DNA of 47,034 nt from Streptomyces sp. TP-A0874 (GCF_001748085.1 NZ_BBZK01000016.1:1-47034), one strand, 5' to 3'. Positions 35,221 through 44,371 are shown, counted from the stretch's first letter. Notes: generated by a model from the sequence alone, not told the origin. Numbers and translations: made by a program.

Positions 35221-35565
35221 CGCACAGCGCGCGGGCGTGGGGGTCCTGGTCCCCTCCCAGGGCCGCGAGGTATCAACTCCCCCGGGGCCCAGGCGCAGTA
35301 CCCGTTCTGCTGATCGGCGGTCGTCTCAGGCGACCCCGAAAACGGCTAGGAATAGAGCCTTCTGCCGAAAGGCACAGACCATGCCGAGGCCTGGGTGGGC
35401 GGACCTGGTGACGGGCCCAAGCCTGCGCGGTGAGTTCACTGTTATCGCGGGTGCGTACCGGCCGGGTTGAGGGCTGCGGGCGGCGATGGCGGGTTCGTCG
35501 TGCGGTGACTCGGGTGCCAGCCGGTGCGGAGGCCGGAAGCGCCATGGCCGGGGAGGCGGGTCTTC
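35221..35565. other. Gene-free region between tnsC and the CBASS operon
   Basis: Two 3' ends meet here. I see no convincing gene and only small stems, such as GGTCG...CGACC near 35327 and GCCTT...AAGGC near 35360. It would be the place for a transposon right end, but I could not recognise repeated TnsB-type sites or a terminal TGT/ACA repeat paired with the left side. Confidence 0.5.
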
Positions 35566-36048
35566 TCACCTCGGCCCGTCCACGGGGCTGATGGTGAGTT
35601 CCACGGGGGCGACACGCCGGCCGTGGCAGGTCCAGGCGGCACCCGTCCAACGGCCTTGCCGGGGAGCGAAGACCACTGCGATGACGCTGTGGAAGCCCAG
35701 CTCGGGATCGTCCAAGAGATCTCGGTAGGTGGCCGTGTCGCGCGCGCTGGGGACCGGACGCCCGGTGGGGTGGGTGTGCCATTCGCCGACCCAGACGCTG
35801 CTGTCGGCCGCGAAGGCCGCGTCGGCGAGCGCCTGAGCGTGCGCGAGATCGCGCAGGAAGTACGTGGGGGTGCGTACAGCGGCGGGTCCGGGAGTTCCGG
35901 CGTGGTGGACCGTGACGGTGTCACGGGTGTGGTGTCCGAGCAGGATTCCTCCGGTCTCGGTGGTGTGGTCGGCCGTGCGCAGTTCGGTGGTGATCACGCG
36001 GGCGGCCGGGGCAGTGAGGTGCACGACGGCCACGGGCTGTTGGGTCAT
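35566..36048 (-). CDS. cap3: CBASS Cap3-like JAB/MPN isopeptidase
   Basis: This 160-residue protein carries a complete JAMM zinc-protease site: Glu31 (TETGGILLG) and H-T-H-P-T-G-R-P-V-P-S-A-R-D with His91, His93, Ser101 and Asp104. In type II CBASS, Cap3 removes the conjugate that Cap2 places on the CD-NTase C-terminus. ATG 36048 overlaps the stop of the E1 gene (ATGA), the last coupling in a four-gene operon. All active-site residues are present. Confidence 0.9.
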   Translation of the reverse strand: MTQQPVAVVHLTAPAARVITTELRTADHTTETGGILLGHHTRDTVTVHHAGTPGPAAVRTPTYFLRDLAHAQALADAAFAADSSVWVGEWHTHPTGRPVPSARDTATYRDLLDDPELGFHSVIAVVFAPRQGRWTGAAWTCHGRRVAPVELTISPVDGPR

Positions 36049-37325
36049 GGCTCTTCGCAGGTGGGGCAGCCGGGTCTGGGTGGGGTAGCGGGAAGCCAGC
36101 GCAGTTCGGCGGTGCGGTGGAGGTCGAAGGGCGGGGCCCAGCCGGGTTGGCGGCGCAGTCCGAGCAGGGCGTGCTCTCCGGGCAGGCGCTGGTCGGGGTG
36201 TCCGGCGCGTTCGAGGAGAGTGGCGACGGCGCTCTTCGCCGCGAGGTGGGCGACGAGGTGGAGGTCAGGTCCGACAGCGGTCATCGGCCGGTGCCGCGTG
36301 CCGGTGCCGTATCCGGCGTCCAGAGCGGGCTCGGGGTCGACGCTGCCGGCTTCGGCGAGGGTTTGCCGCCGACAGGTCAGGCAGCCGTGCTGGGGCCAGG
36401 GGCGCAGTCGGAGGATCTCGCCGAGGGCTCCGTCCTGCAGGACGCAGGCGAGGACGGCGGTGAGGCCCGCTCGGCGGGCCAGGTGGCCGGTGACGCGGCG
36501 TGCGGCCACGCCGTCGGCCGCGCACACGACGAGGTCGGTGTCTGTGAGGAGGGCTCGGATCCGGTCGGCGTGCTCGATGACGTCCAGGGCCAGGGGCGCC
36601 ACGCGCGTGTCGGGGCGCAGCTGGGTGAGTTCCTCGGACAGCGCGGTGACCTTGGTGCGGCCGATGTGTTTGCGGGAGCTGGTGTGTCGGACGAGATTGT
36701 GCCATTGGAGGCGGTCGGGATCGACGAGGGTGAGGTGGCCGACGCCGTAGCCGGCCAGCGCGTGCGCGGTGGCCGAGCCGATACTCCCCGCTCCGATCAA
36801 CATGACGCGGGTGCTACGGAGTTCTTCGACGGGCCAGTGGCCCTCGAGCTGCAGAACCCCGGTGACTTCGGGCTCGACCGACACCTCAAGCGGCTGGATG
36901 CCCGCACGGGTGACGTGCCAGGCGAGGAGGTCGGGCAAACCGCTTTCGGGAAACGCGTCCTTCACGCCGGGGGCGTGGGTGATGGCCACATAGCCGCCGT
37001 CGCCCGGCGTCTTGAAACCACTGGATACGGCGTCCTTGAACGCATCGAGCTTCAAGGACGTGCCGCGCCGTACTCGCAGGAGGTACCAGAGCGCGTGCAG
37101 TTCGCCGGTGGCCCGGTACCAGTAGCCGGTGGGAAGGGAGTCGCAGCCCGCCAGCAGCCGGTTTCCGGGTGCGGGATCCACCGAGATGATGGATCCGTCC
37201 GCTCCGTCGGAGATGCCGCTCACGACGGCAAGGTCGTCGGGCCGGCTGATGCGCAACGACAGCCGGCCCGATGGGCCCGCGGTGCGGAGTCTGGTCACGG
37301 CGCCCTGTGGGATGAGGATCAGCAC
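36045..37325 (-). CDS. CBASS E1-like (ThiF-type) activating enzyme, part of a split Cap2
   Basis: This 426-residue protein has a C-terminal adenylation domain: ATP loop GAGSIGS (178-184), LVDPDRLQWHNLVRH, the D-V...VVCAADG strand, and a final CPTC pair that together with CLTC may bind zinc. The first 165 residues correspond to the linker/inactive domain of Cap2. Normal Cap2 has E2 and E1 in one chain; here E2 is a separate upstream gene and this gene starts at GTG 37325 inside the E2 stop (GTGCTGA). The E1 would adenylate the CD-NTase C-terminus and pass it to the E2. Split by evolution, or by a sequence error, is discussed in the findings. Confidence 0.88.
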   Translation of the reverse strand: MLILIPQGAVTRLRTAGPSGRLSLRISRPDDLAVVSGISDGADGSIISVDPAPGNRLLAGCDSLPTGYWYRATGELHALWYLLRVRRGTSLKLDAFKDAVSSGFKTPGDGGYVAITHAPGVKDAFPESGLPDLLAWHVTRAGIQPLEVSVEPEVTGVLQLEGHWPVEELRSTRVMLIGAGSIGSATAHALAGYGVGHLTLVDPDRLQWHNLVRHTSSRKHIGRTKVTALSEELTQLRPDTRVAPLALDVIEHADRIRALLTDTDLVVCAADGVAARRVTGHLARRAGLTAVLACVLQDGALGEILRLRPWPQHGCLTCRRQTLAEAGSVDPEPALDAGYGTGTRHRPMTAVGPDLHLVAHLAAKSAVATLLERAGHPDQRLPGEHALLGLRRQPGWAPPFDLHRTAELRWLPATPPRPGCPTCEEP

Positions 37326-37903
37326 GCGGGACCGTCCTGCCCGGCGGTGTCCGGCTCACCGTGCCCGGTGGTGTCCGCGGGTGTCGGGGGCTGGGCCAGG
37401 AAGTGGTCGAGGCGACTGTCGGTGACGATTCCACTGCCGGTCATCTCCTCGATCGTCTGGTGCTTCATCAGCGCGTACTCGATCCGCCAGCCGGCGGCCT
37501 TCAGCAGCAGGTCGCCAACGGACTCGCGGCCCGTCCATACGTCGTCGCGCAGGAGGCACAGGCTGGAGTCGCCGTTGACATGCCAGCGGTGCTGGGTCCA
37601 CTCGAACGGTTCGGGCAGCGGGTCCAGAGGGAAGACCCGGGGGGCCACCATGGGGTAGGCCTGGCCGTATTCCAGGCGCAGCCGGAGGCCGCGCTCGCCG
37701 ATCCAGTCGGTGAGGTGGGCGGGCTCGGGCCGGTCGAACGGCCAGCGGGGCAGCATGCCCTCCCATCCTCCCGCTCCCTCGTCGCTGAAGACGAGGTGGG
37801 GAAAGTGGGCGGGGATCTCCTCCTGGTCTCGTCGCAGTCGGCGTGGTTCGCACTCCCACCAGGTGATGGAAGTGCGGGTGCTGCGAGCAGGTGCGGTCGT
37901 CAT
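37319..37903 (-). CDS. CBASS E2-like conjugating protein (split Cap2)
   Basis: This 194-residue protein has a prokaryotic E2 (UBC-like) fold: YPMVAPRVFPLDP (the usual YP...P.V strand), then RWHVNGDSSLCLLRDDVW with the probable catalytic Cys116 and a following Trp. ATG 37903 overlaps the CD-NTase stop (ATGA), and its own stop overlaps the E1 start. In type II CBASS the E2 carries the thioester that is transferred to a target, priming the CD-NTase. It corresponds to the N-terminal half of Cap2. Confidence 0.85.
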   Translation of the reverse strand: MTTAPARSTRTSITWWECEPRRLRRDQEEIPAHFPHLVFSDEGAGGWEGMLPRWPFDRPEPAHLTDWIGERGLRLRLEYGQAYPMVAPRVFPLDPLPEPFEWTQHRWHVNGDSSLCLLRDDVWTGRESVGDLLLKAAGWRIEYALMKHQTIEEMTGSGIVTDSRLDHFLAQPPTPADTTGHGEPDTAGQDGPAC

Positions 37904-38874
37904 CCCTGGGGTGCGTCCTTGATGGGGCGGGGAGTGATGAGCGCGGGCGCGCCGATCAGCGAGGTGGTCTTGGAGGCAGGGGCGGGCGCCGGGAAGTCCT
38001 CGCCGAAGATCTCCTGCCACAGTCGCAACGCCTCGTCGGTGTCGCCTTCGACCGCCGCCGCGCAGGCCTGGTCCGCCAGGTCCGCGGCATTGGCGAACGC
38101 AGCCGACAGGCCCTGGCGGTCCAGGTCGGGCTGGACCTCGCCGCACAGACCGGCCGGGTCCCACACGCCCTCGTTGACCCGGGTCGCGGCGGCGGTGAAG
38201 AACGTCTTCAACCCCTGGGAGCGGTTGCCGGACATGGGCAGGCACTGCAGGGCGAGGACCTCCATGACGAGGGACTTGACGCGTCCCTCGACCGGTGCGT
38301 CGAGCCGCCACTGCTTGAGCAGCCTGACCAGCGGCCGGAAGTATGACCAGGAACGCTGGTGTTCGGCGACCAGTTCGATCAGGTATTCGGGGTTGGCCGG
38401 CACCCACCTGGCGCTGAGCTTCTCGGGTATGAGCAGCGAGTTGTCGGGCTGCCGCAGCGCGGTCATCACGTCGACGGTGAAGGCCTCCGGGTCGTCGGGG
38501 TCGTCGAGGAAGCACTTGACAGCGTGGTTGCGCAGCAGGGTGTGTCGGACCACGGTGGCGTGGGTGCCTTTGCTCTGGCTCAGCAGCCGGTTGACCTGGG
38601 AGCGGATGTGCTCGAGGGCCTCCTCCGCGCTCGGCCCGCTGCTCCCCCACTCAGGGTGCTCGTCCGGGTCGTAGACGACCACGATGTCGACGTCGTGGAT
38701 GGGCTTGAGCTGCGTGCTGCGGCTCAAGGAGCCCGATCCGAACGTCTCGAGGACGTCGGGCTCTTTCAGCAGCGCCTCCTTGAACAGGTCCCGGCGCCCG
38801 CGGGCCAGCCTCGTTTTCTCAATGTCCTCGTCGACGGTCTTCTGCAGCGCGTCGAATGCCTCGTCGATCCTCAT
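37900..38874 (-). CDS. CBASS CD-NTase (cyclic oligonucleotide synthase)
   Basis: This 324-residue protein has the nucleotidyltransferase signature of SMODS/CD-NTases: GSGSLSRSTQ (helix N cap, about 46-55), DVDIVVVY with Asp61 and Asp63, and a later FTVDVM strand for the third carboxylate. All three metal ligands are present. The C-terminal tail ends in KDAPQG, a flexible Gly end suitable as the Cap2 conjugation site. ATG 38874 follows GAGGAGG. It is the first gene of a coupled operon CD-NTase, E2, E1, JAB on the minus strand. On phage infection such enzymes make cyclic di- or trinucleotides that switch on an effector, here probably one of the two SAVED-type proteins next door. Confidence 0.92.
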   Translation of the reverse strand: MRIDEAFDALQKTVDEDIEKTRLARGRRDLFKEALLKEPDVLETFGSGSLSRSTQLKPIHDVDIVVVYDPDEHPEWGSSGPSAEEALEHIRSQVNRLLSQSKGTHATVVRHTLLRNHAVKCFLDDPDDPEAFTVDVMTALRQPDNSLLIPEKLSARWVPANPEYLIELVAEHQRSWSYFRPLVRLLKQWRLDAPVEGRVKSLVMEVLALQCLPMSGNRSQGLKTFFTAAATRVNEGVWDPAGLCGEVQPDLDRQGLSAAFANAADLADQACAAAVEGDTDEALRLWQEIFGEDFPAPAPASKTTSLIGAPALITPRPIKDAPQG

Positions 38875-39202
38875 GCGGTGTGCCTCCTCGGGCTCGCCGT
38901 TCAGCCCGATGCACGCCCCGGACGCGGCACCTCTGTGGTGCGCGGCCGAAAAAGGACGTTCGATGGCTGCTCGTTGCCACGGTACGGGCCCCCACTGACA
39001 ACGCCCTTCGGATCAAACCGCATTGATCTTCAGGGTGAGGTGCTGTCCCGTGCCTGTCGCCGATCCGGCTGCCGGGGGCAGCGCGTCGGAGCGGTCAGGA
39101 ATCTGCCCCGGCAGGCATGGAACGCTCGCCCCGCAGAGCGGGATCGCACGCAGCGCGCTCCCAGAAGAGCGCATTCCGACCGAAGAGTTGGGGGGGGTGG
39201 GC
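38875..39202. promoter_or_regulatory. Divergent promoter region of the CBASS locus
   Basis: This 328-base gap lies between the divergent CD-NTase and membrane-SAVED genes and must drive both. It contains GC-rich stems (GCTGCCGGGGGCAGC near 39073-39087; CTGCCCCGGCAG near 39104-39115). I see no gene here. Confidence 0.45.
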
Positions 39203-39955
39203 ATGAGATGGCTCGGGCACTTGAGGCGGCTTGCACTGTCCCGGGAAGGCGGCGGCACGATGGTGATGACAGCAAGCACGGCCGTCGCGCTTGGTGTCGT
39301 GCCGAACATCCTGGAGCAGTTGACCAGCCGGCCGTGGGTGTTCGCCGTGGTCTTCGCCGGTGCGCTGGCCTTGGTCGTCGTGGGATGGGGACTGCAGCGC
39401 CCGCGCGGCCTCGGCGTGGTGATCAGCCTGTATCCGGCACGCCGCACGCGGGCCTCGCGGGTCGTGGCCTTCAAGGCAGGCCTCCCGCCAAGCGCACAGC
39501 ACGACGCTGGTCGTCGACCGCGCGGTCCTGTGGCCAGGCGAGCCCTCCGCCCCACACTGATCGTCCGTCTGGCATCGGCCGCTTCCATGGTCGACGACGC
39601 CCGCCACGTGGCAACCACCGGTCAGGTCGCCCACGGGCCGGGACACCACACCGGCTACCACCTCCCGCCCGAGGGCACCACCGGTGCGAACAGCCCGTGC
39701 GGCGCCTACCTCGTCATCGACACCGGCAACGCCTACCTGCCCGACGACTCCGCGCTCCATGCCGCCTTCACCACCCACATATGGGAGTGCTGGCAGACGG
39801 CACGCCGGCAGTGGGCAGCGCAACTCGGCGACGCCACCCCGGTGGAGGAGCTGCTGTTCTTCCATGGCCCGCTGCCGATCGCTGTCGCGTTGGGCTGGCT
39901 GACGGCCCGTGACCGCCTCATCCTGGTCCCCCACGACCTGCACGAGGCGCGCTGA
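39203..39955 (+). CDS. Two-helix membrane protein with SAVED-like C-terminus (Cap14-like effector candidate)
   Basis: This 250-residue protein starts at ATG 39203, after a run of G residues. Two hydrophobic segments lie at about residues 21-40 and 45-65, followed by a cytosolic domain. Its last part reads ELLFFHGPLPIAVALGWLTA and then VPHD, the pattern of SAVED nucleotide-sensing domains (hhhF.h.P...A..LG). Two N-terminal helices plus SAVED is the plan of Cap14, a CBASS effector thought to open or disrupt the inner membrane when it binds the cyclic nucleotide. The SAVED match is by eye and rests mostly on this terminal strand-helix. Divergent position from the CD-NTase supports the role. Confidence 0.6.
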   Translation: MRWLGHLRRLALSREGGGTMVMTASTAVALGVVPNILEQLTSRPWVFAVVFAGALALVVVGWGLQRPRGLGVVISLYPARRTRASRVVAFKAGLPPSAQHDAGRRPRGPVARRALRPTLIVRLASAASMVDDARHVATTGQVAHGPGHHTGYHLPPEGTTGANSPCGAYLVIDTGNAYLPDDSALHAAFTTHIWECWQTARRQWAAQLGDATPVEELLFFHGPLPIAVALGWLTARDRLILVPHDLHEAR

Positions 39956-40001
39956 GCAACGGCTTCACCCGGGCAGCGTGATGGTGGAGAGGCGGGGGGT
40001 T

Positions 40002-41471
40002 TTATGCGTCGACGACGAACGCCTTTTCATACACCTGCTGCGCGTTGACGTCCTCGTACACGGTGGTGGGGCGCAGGCGGTTCCACCGGTTACCCAGCAG
40101 CAGAGCCAAGCCCATCGGGCCAGCCTGGAAGAGGTGGATCGCAGGATGCGCGCGGCAGGCACGACGCAGCAGATCCCGGATGCCGACGGCAAGGGCGCTG
40201 GCCGTCGCCGCATCCGGGACGGAGTTGTCCTTGGCGCCACCGGGCGGGCGCAGCACCAGCAGCCGGGAGACGGGTACACGCTGCTCCCGCAGGAAGTCCA
40301 GCACATCCTCGGTGGGGTCGATGGCGACCGCGATGGCCACGGCGAGCTCCGGCCCTAGACCGAGAGCGTGCTCGTCGACCTCCGGGGCCAGCACAGCGTC
40401 GTACCCGGCAGCGGACGACCACACCTGTCCGCGCTGGGCCACGGCCAAGTCGACTCCAGTCACCATGCGGAAAGCCGCGCCGACCACGAACGCGGGCGCC
40501 AGACGCAGACTGCCGGTGACGGCGATGGAGGTCGTGCCCGGCGGCATCCGAAACGGTGCCGCTTCAATGTCCGCCTGCAACTGCGCCCAGGTCGCCGGGG
40601 CAAGCGGACGCCGCTTCACGTAGGGCGAGGCGCCCTCGAAGCGGTCCGCCCAGTCCACCGTGTAGTCGGCGTCCTCCGCCATCGGGTCCGGTTTCAAAGT
40701 GGCGACGGAAAGCACCGCCCGTGACGTGCCGGCCTCCAGACGCAGAGACCGGATCGCCTCCCTGACGTCCGCCAGGGACAGCCTGCGCTGCCCATCGGCG
40801 ACTCGGCGGGCCACCCAGTCCGCGCCGGCGTGCATGGCCTCCTCATCGAACCGCAGCCCGGCAGCGAACATCAGCATCTGCAAGTGCTCATGCAGGTGCA
40901 TCACGTCCCGTGCCAGGTCGAAGCGCAGCACCTTCAACAGATCCAGCAGCCTGTCCTCGCTCAGCCCGATACCGGCGGCCCAACGGCTGCGCGCCTGCCC
41001 CTTCTTCGATCGCGGTCCCTGCTGCGCCGCCTTCGGTACGAGCAACTGGGTGCGGGAATCCCTCAGTGAGATCAGCGGATCCCCGGCATCCGGGGACCGG
41101 TTGCTCAACAGGGCAAGATCGACCGGAGTGCCGTCCCCGGCGAGTTGCTGCCAGGCCTGCGCCACCTTGCGCAGGATCGACGGGCCGCCCTGGTCGCTTG
41201 GCTTGAGCAAGTACTCCTCGTTGACGGGTGAGGAACTGTCTGCGGCGTACTTAACCTGCATGTAGGTGTGCGGCGGCTCCTCGCGGTACAAGACGACGTC
41301 ATCCACGTTTCCCACGCCGTCCACCTCAACACCGACCGCCACCACCGGGTTCGGCACGCGCAGCGCCGCGTCACGCACCGCCGTGACACAACCCTGCCAC
41401 GCGACCAGCCACTGGTACCGGTCACCGGCGATACGAACACCCGTCGAACTCGGGGCAGGCAAGTCAGGCAC
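40002..41471 (-). CDS. SAVED-domain nuclease, Cap4-like CBASS effector
   Basis: This 489-residue protein starts at GTG 41471. The N-terminal 230 residues look like the DUF4297-type PD-(D/E)xK nuclease of Cap4: VDDVVLY (Asp57/58) and YMQVKYA (Gln72-x-Lys74), the Q-x-K form of the motif. The C-terminal half is a SAVED domain, with AVTGSLRLAPAFVVGAAF in the middle and the ending AIHLFQAGPMGLALLLGNRW plus TVYED. Cap4 degrades double-stranded DNA when its SAVED domain binds the CD-NTase product. It converges with the membrane-SAVED gene, the two ends being 46 bases apart, and is 3' of the same locus, so it is probably part of the CBASS system. Confidence 0.8.
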   Translation of the reverse strand: MPDLPAPSSTGVRIAGDRYQWLVAWQGCVTAVRDAALRVPNPVVAVGVEVDGVGNVDDVVLYREEPPHTYMQVKYAADSSSPVNEEYLLKPSDQGGPSILRKVAQAWQQLAGDGTPVDLALLSNRSPDAGDPLISLRDSRTQLLVPKAAQQGPRSKKGQARSRWAAGIGLSEDRLLDLLKVLRFDLARDVMHLHEHLQMLMFAAGLRFDEEAMHAGADWVARRVADGQRRLSLADVREAIRSLRLEAGTSRAVLSVATLKPDPMAEDADYTVDWADRFEGASPYVKRRPLAPATWAQLQADIEAAPFRMPPGTTSIAVTGSLRLAPAFVVGAAFRMVTGVDLAVAQRGQVWSSAAGYDAVLAPEVDEHALGLGPELAVAIAVAIDPTEDVLDFLREQRVPVSRLLVLRPPGGAKDNSVPDAATASALAVGIRDLLRRACRAHPAIHLFQAGPMGLALLLGNRWNRLRPTTVYEDVNAQQVYEKAFVVDA

Positions 41472-41944
41472 GAAACACGGTCTCCCACTCGAGCGGCCGC
41501 CATACCGCAGCCAACGAGCAGATCATCACCCGCGAACCCTCCCCGCGCCCAGCCCATCAACGCTGGAAGCCCGTCGGGCTGAACGACGGCGTTCTCGGGC
41601 CCGCCCGACGCTGACCAGCTTGCAAAGATCAACGAAAGGGCGCAGAGCGGGCATCTGCGCTCCCCCAGCCACTGCTCTATACGCGTCGGGAGCACTTGAT
41701 GCCCAGTCCATGACAGACGCCCACCGGCAAGGGTTCGTCAGCCGAAGGCATGCAGACACCCCTGGCCGCTACCGGAATTCTCAATACATCTGCGGGATTC
41801 TCATCAAGCCTGCGGTACTGCAGCTCAAGGTCCTGATCCGCACGGAGAAAGCATAGCGAGGCATCTCTCAGCCATCTGCATCCTCGCAGGTCAGAGCGAT
41901 CTCTCTACCGCAAGAGAAATGAGAACTCACATGCAAGATCGCTT
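41472..41944. other. Gene-free, A+T-richer spacer at a mosaic junction
   Basis: This 473-base region separates the Cap4-like gene from a helicase that lacks its N-terminus. Base composition is visibly lower in GC from about 41620 to 41940. No frame has good codon use. The 3' part carries short imperfect repeats (AGAGCGATCTCT near 41894). I take it as a recombination scar; a promoter for the helicase is not apparent. Confidence 0.5.
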
Positions 41945-44371
41945 GTGCCCGAACGGGGGCTTCGAACGCAGGTGATCATGGCGACCGGGTCTGGGAAGAC
42001 CCGGGTGGCGGTCCGCAGCGCGGAGGAGCTCCACGCGGGCCGTGTGCTGGTGCTGGTGCCCTCGCTGGACCTGCTGGCGCAGACCGAGGCCGCGTGGCGC
42101 GAGGGGGGCCGCCGGGGGCCGATGATCGGGGTGTCCTCACTGAGGGGCGAGGAGGTGTCCTTCCCCAACACCACGGACGTGGACGAGCTGGTGGAGTGGA
42201 CGCGGGGCCTGGACAAGGTGACCGTCTACGCCACGTACGCCAGCCTCGGTCTGGGCACGCTGGAGCGGGCGCACGCCGGGGGCCTCGCGGCTTGGGACTT
42301 GATCGTCGTGGACGAAGCCCACCGCGTTTCGGGCCGGATCGGGAAGCCGTGGGCGGTCGTCCACGACAACCAGAAGATCCCGTCCCTGCGCCGCCTCTAC
42401 ATGACGGCCACGCCCCGGCTGTGGCAGCTCGGGGACGAGGACGAGGCCGGCGCACCGGGCGAGCTGGTCGCGAGCATGGAAGACGACCCCGAGGGCCCCT
42501 TCGGCAGCCGCTGCTTCACCTTGACGCTCTCGGAGGCCATCGACCGGGGAATCTGTGCCCCCTACCAGGTTGTATGCGTGGACGTCACCGACACCGCGCT
42601 CCAGGCCGCGCAGCTCCTGGGCGCCGAAAGCCGCTCGGCAGAGGTCCGCGGGGCGCGGCTCGCCGCTCTGCAGACCGCTCTGGTGAAGGCGTCCGCGGAG
42701 GAGAACTTCCGGCGCACGCTCGTCTTCCACCACGTCCTCAAGGAAGCCGAAGCCTTCGCGGCCGGCCTTCCGGACGTCGCCGCGCAGCTGCACGCATCCG
42801 ACCCCGAGCTGTACCCCAAGACGATCTGGGCGGACTGGCTGTGCGGCGACCACAAGCTGCTCCACCGCCGCCGGCTCCTCGGGGAGTTCGCGGCTGGGAT
42901 CGCCACGGACGGCACCGTGGTGGAGAAGTGCTTCCTGTGCTCGGTGAAGGTCCTGGGCGAGGGCGTCGACACCAAGAACTGCGACTCCGTGTACTGGGCC
43001 GACGTACGCGGCTCAATGCCCGACCTCGTCCAGGCCGTGGGCCGCGCTCTGCGGATGCAACCCGGCGAGGGCAAGACGGCCTCGCTCGTGGTGCCGGTCC
43101 TGCTCGGGCCGGGCGAGACCGCGGACAACATGCTCACCTCCCGGGCGTTCGGCGGGCTGGCCAAGCTGCTGGAGGCGCTGCGGGCGCACGACGCCCGGAT
43201 CGTGGAGAGGCTCGCGGAGCAGCAGGCCCCGAGCCGCTACAAGCCTGTCAGCAAGGACGACAGCGGCAAGAGCACGGGCGGGAGCGGCGAAGGCTCCGGA
43301 GACGTCAGCGCCCCCGCCAAGGCCCTGCTCAAGTTCTCCACGCCCCGCGACCCGGCCGCCCTCGCCGCGTTCATCAACCTGCGTGTCCTCAACCCCGAGC
43401 ACGAGCACTGGCGGCGCGGCGTGGAAGCCGCCGTCATCTACGCACGCGAGCACGGCGACCTGAAGGTGCCGTTCACGTTCCGCGTGCCCGCCGTCGACGG
43501 CCAGGAGGCGGAAGGCGCGGGGTGGCCGGCCTCGCTCGCCGGGTTCCCGCTCGGGCAGTGGACCGCCGACTGCCGGCGGTTCTACGCCCGCGGCCGTCTG
43601 GACGAGGACCGCATCGCGCAGCTGGAGAAGCTCGGCATGATCTGGTCGCACTACGACGTCGCGTGGGAGGAAGGTCTCGCGGCGGCGCGCGGGTGGGCAG
43701 CCGAGGCGGGGCACCTCCTGGCCCCGCTGGACGCCACCTTCCAGGGCGCGAAGGTGGGCATCTTCCTGAAGAACGCGCGGGCCGCCGCCCGGAAGGCGGC
43801 TGAGAACGAGCAGCGGCGGGCCGAGGGCCTGCCGGTCCAGTCGTCGGCCGGGGCCCTGTCGGACGAGCGGCGCGAGCAGCTGGAGGAGATCGACGCCTCT
43901 TGGTGCCCGTCGTGGCCGGTGGAGTGGCAGCGGTGCTTCCACCTCGTGCGAATGCACCTGGACGCCGGTGAGGCGCTACCCACCGAGGCGGGCGAGATCC
44001 TGCGCCAGGGCGAGGACCTCGGACGGTGGGTGCAGTCGGTACGGCTCGGCTGGGACCAGCTCACGACCGTGCAGCAGTGGATGTGCGAGCAGGTCCTCGG
44101 AATCGAGCCCGCGGCCGAGGACGAGAAGCCGCCCCCGCGCCGTACGCAGGCCGACAAGTGGGCGCTGAACTACGCGGCCGCCAAGCAGTTCTACGAGCGC
44201 GAGGGACACCTGCGAGTGCCGAGGAAGCACGTCGAACGGATCGTCGGCGAAGACCAGGAGGAGCGGGAACACAAGCTGGGGTCCTGGATCGGGAACCAGC
44301 GCAGCCGGGCCGCGACCCTGACGCCGGAGCGGATGGAGCAGCTGTCCGCCATCGGGATGCGGTGGTCGTAA
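41945..44371 (+). CDS. HA-repeat DEAH helicase lacking its N-terminal end
   Basis: This 808-residue superfamily 2 helicase has Walker A MATGSGKT within the first 20 residues, VVDEAHRVSG, MTATPRLW, VKVLGEGVD and QAVGRALR. HA repeats follow (REHGDLKVP, EAGHLLAP, REGHLRVP). Relatives have 30-50 residues with the Q-motif (RPHQ.EA) before Walker A; here the frame upstream reads unrelated residues to a stop at 41834 and offers no ATG or GTG before 41945. The gene seems 5'-truncated at the mosaic junction and may be inactive or poorly expressed. A very small frame follows by TAATG overlap. Confidence 0.75.
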   Translation: MPERGLRTQVIMATGSGKTRVAVRSAEELHAGRVLVLVPSLDLLAQTEAAWREGGRRGPMIGVSSLRGEEVSFPNTTDVDELVEWTRGLDKVTVYATYASLGLGTLERAHAGGLAAWDLIVVDEAHRVSGRIGKPWAVVHDNQKIPSLRRLYMTATPRLWQLGDEDEAGAPGELVASMEDDPEGPFGSRCFTLTLSEAIDRGICAPYQVVCVDVTDTALQAAQLLGAESRSAEVRGARLAALQTALVKASAEENFRRTLVFHHVLKEAEAFAAGLPDVAAQLHASDPELYPKTIWADWLCGDHKLLHRRRLLGEFAAGIATDGTVVEKCFLCSVKVLGEGVDTKNCDSVYWADVRGSMPDLVQAVGRALRMQPGEGKTASLVVPVLLGPGETADNMLTSRAFGGLAKLLEALRAHDARIVERLAEQQAPSRYKPVSKDDSGKSTGGSGEGSGDVSAPAKALLKFSTPRDPAALAAFINLRVLNPEHEHWRRGVEAAVIYAREHGDLKVPFTFRVPAVDGQEAEGAGWPASLAGFPLGQWTADCRRFYARGRLDEDRIAQLEKLGMIWSHYDVAWEEGLAAARGWAAEAGHLLAPLDATFQGAKVGIFLKNARAAARKAAENEQRRAEGLPVQSSAGALSDERREQLEEIDASWCPSWPVEWQRCFHLVRMHLDAGEALPTEAGEILRQGEDLGRWVQSVRLGWDQLTTVQQWMCEQVLGIEPAAEDEKPPPRRTQADKWALNYAAAKQFYEREGHLRVPRKHVERIVGEDQEEREHKLGSWIGNQRSRAATLTPERMEQLSAIGMRWS

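Noticed and set aside
39023..39202. Longer start for the membrane-SAVED protein
   Set aside because: The extra 60 residues are Arg/Ser/Gly-rich with no domain; ATG 39203 has a G-rich ribosome-binding site and leads directly to the first membrane helix.
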